From Anaerolineae bacterium (GTDB lineage Bacteria; Chloroflexota; Anaerolineae; Epilineales; JAHCIE01): DNA of 6,175 nt. The position numbers and the translations under genes were made by a program. Shown here in pieces: positions 5,348 to 6,175 of the stretch. Numbering within the stretch: position 1 is the first letter of the stretch; the number at the start of each line of letters is the position of its first letter. Under the pieces are notes generated by a model. The model did no database searches. It was not told the DNA's origin and saw only the letters and a program-made list of their open reading frames with translations. The stretch covers positions 1 through 6,175 of the forward strand of contig JAHCIE010000206.1 of assembly GCA_026129385.1 (NCBI GenBank), in the 5' to 3' direction.

Positions 5348-6175
5348 ATGGCGTGCGAAGACCTTGAGGAACAACTGGCGTCGCTTCAGAGGCAGAGGGA
5401 CGATGTCGTCGCGAAACTGAACAATCTGGGGGCAGGGGGCAACCCGGGCAATAGGTTTCAGTTACTCCTAGAATTGCGGCAGATCAATATCCAGATCTCG
5501 GCAGCCAAGGTTGGCCTAGATGCGTGTCTGAAATCAGTGACGGGTACACCGGCGGCGCCGCAGCATATTCTCGAGCTTCGGCACATCAACCCTGAGTTTC
5601 ATCCGACCGACCCTGATTGGGCCGCAAAACTGGCGGGCGGCGAGTTCCCGGTACACTCAGGGTTCGAGTGGAAACAGGTGCTGGCGCCTGACGAGGAGTA
5701 TGATCAGTTCAGCCTGGTCGGCGCTTCGGGTTGGGTGATCAACAACGGCCCCTCGCCTGCTGACTTCCCCTTCAACCATCCTTTCGGTGGCGACTGGGAA
5801 TTCTGGCTAGCCCCGGATGCGTCGTTCACTGGACTCCTCGCGCCGGGCAACTCGGGACCCGACTCGGACATTGTCAACAGCATCGTGCGGGCTAACGCGC
5901 TAGGCATCTCCGTGCCCCAAGGCGTATTGGGCGTCGAATGGGATAGCAGCCTGGTGCCAGAGAGTTTCCAGAACGAGGTGCATGAAGGCGACCGCGTTGC
6001 CACCCTCGGTCGATGGATCGTGGATTGCGGCCACGCTGACTTTCACACGGAGATCCACCCACCGCTGCTGATGGCCGTGGCCAACCCCAGGCGCGAAGCT
6101 GACGGGACGGAGGGAACGCGCGTGGTCTTCACTTCGCGGCCGTATCTGCCCGGTCAGACATATGCTGTTGACACC
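5348..6175 (+). CDS. Unrecognised protein with N-terminal coiled coil and a DxGH-x3-HxEIHPP motif, C-terminus beyond the window
   Basis: Partial gene: 276 codons are open from ATG 5348 to the right edge. No family recognised. Residues about 3-60 are charged and heptad-like (EDLEEQLASLQRQRDDVVAKL, broken by a Gly/Asn loop, then LLLELRQINIQISAAK) and probably form a helical hairpin or coiled coil. The remainder looks globular, rich in Pro, Gly, Trp and Asp, with HPFGGDWEFWLAP (144-156) and a polar cluster GRWIVDCGHADFHTEIHPP (221-239). Asp226, His229, His233, Glu235 and His237 in that cluster could bind a metal. There is no signal peptide at this start, so the protein is cytoplasmic unless exported otherwise. 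Base composition is lower than in the neighbours (30 G/C of 60 at 5461-5520 against 45 of 60 at 4321-4380), and codons such as TTA, CTA and AAT are used, hinting at separate acquisition. Expression probably comes from the promoter at 5261. Confidence 0.85.
   Translation, partial: MACEDLEEQLASLQRQRDDVVAKLNNLGAGGNPGNRFQLLLELRQINIQISAAKVGLDACLKSVTGTPAAPQHILELRHINPEFHPTDPDWAAKLAGGEFPVHSGFEWKQVLAPDEEYDQFSLVGASGWVINNGPSPADFPFNHPFGGDWEFWLAPDASFTGLLAPGNSGPDSDIVNSIVRANALGISVPQGVLGVEWDSSLVPESFQNEVHEGDRVATLGRWIVDCGHADFHTEIHPPLLMAVANPRREADGTEGTRVVFTSRPYLPGQTYAVDT

Noticed and set aside
4786..5349. A 187-codon minus-strand open frame across the AraC gene
   Set aside because: The plus frame has two canonical AraC helix-turn-helix motifs and a ribosome site; the minus frame has no recognisable domain.
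5704..6003. A 99-codon minus-strand open frame inside the last gene
   Set aside because: The plus frame is open from a strong ribosome site to the window edge with a coherent product; the minus frame has no ribosome site or domain.

Overview
The window is GC-rich, compact bacterial DNA. It most resembles Chloroflexota, but that is an inference from gene types only: a large XRE-HTH/NB-ARC/TPR regulator, a CCP/MauG-type diheme cytochrome with a long inter-heme insertion, and strong GGAGG ribosome sites. No rRNA, tRNA, CRISPR array or transposase is visible.

Layout. (1) Positions 1-2346, minus strand: a signalling regulator running off the left edge, with an N-terminal XRE-type helix-turn-helix, an NB-ARC-like ATPase and a TPR array. 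It is open over all 782 visible codons, and the Walker A lysine is replaced by asparagine. (2) 2347-2500: a divergent intergenic region with three direct 9-bp repeats. (3) 2501-3046, plus: a small secreted protein of unknown function. (4) 3047-3188: a spacer with two hairpins. (5) 3189-4610, plus: an exported diheme cytochrome c peroxidase/MauG-family protein. (6) 4611-4845: an intergenic region with two more triple-repeat arrays. (7) 4846-5247, plus: a stand-alone AraC-type DNA-binding protein. (8) 5248-5347: a promoter region with an imperfect inverted repeat. (9) 5348 to the right edge, plus: an unrecognised protein with a coiled-coil N-terminus and a His/Asp/Glu-rich motif, in visibly less GC-rich DNA.

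The main discovery candidate is a shared promoter architecture. Three arrays (2391-2422, 4630-4662, 4714-4744) each hold three same-direction copies of about TGTRTCGCT spaced 11-12 bp. In every case a -10-like hexamer begins exactly 39 bp after the start of the third copy, is preceded by TGCSG and is followed by G. No -35 hexamer is apparent. This looks like an activator-dependent promoter class controlling the secreted protein and the AraC gene. The first array also overlaps an extended -10 for the divergent NB-ARC regulator, so one bound protein could activate one side and repress the other. The binder is unknown; the adjacent HTH/NB-ARC/TPR protein is the obvious local candidate. A plausible picture is a small regulatory circuit governing envelope or extracytoplasmic proteins, but a functional link among the genes is inferred only from proximity and the shared repeats.
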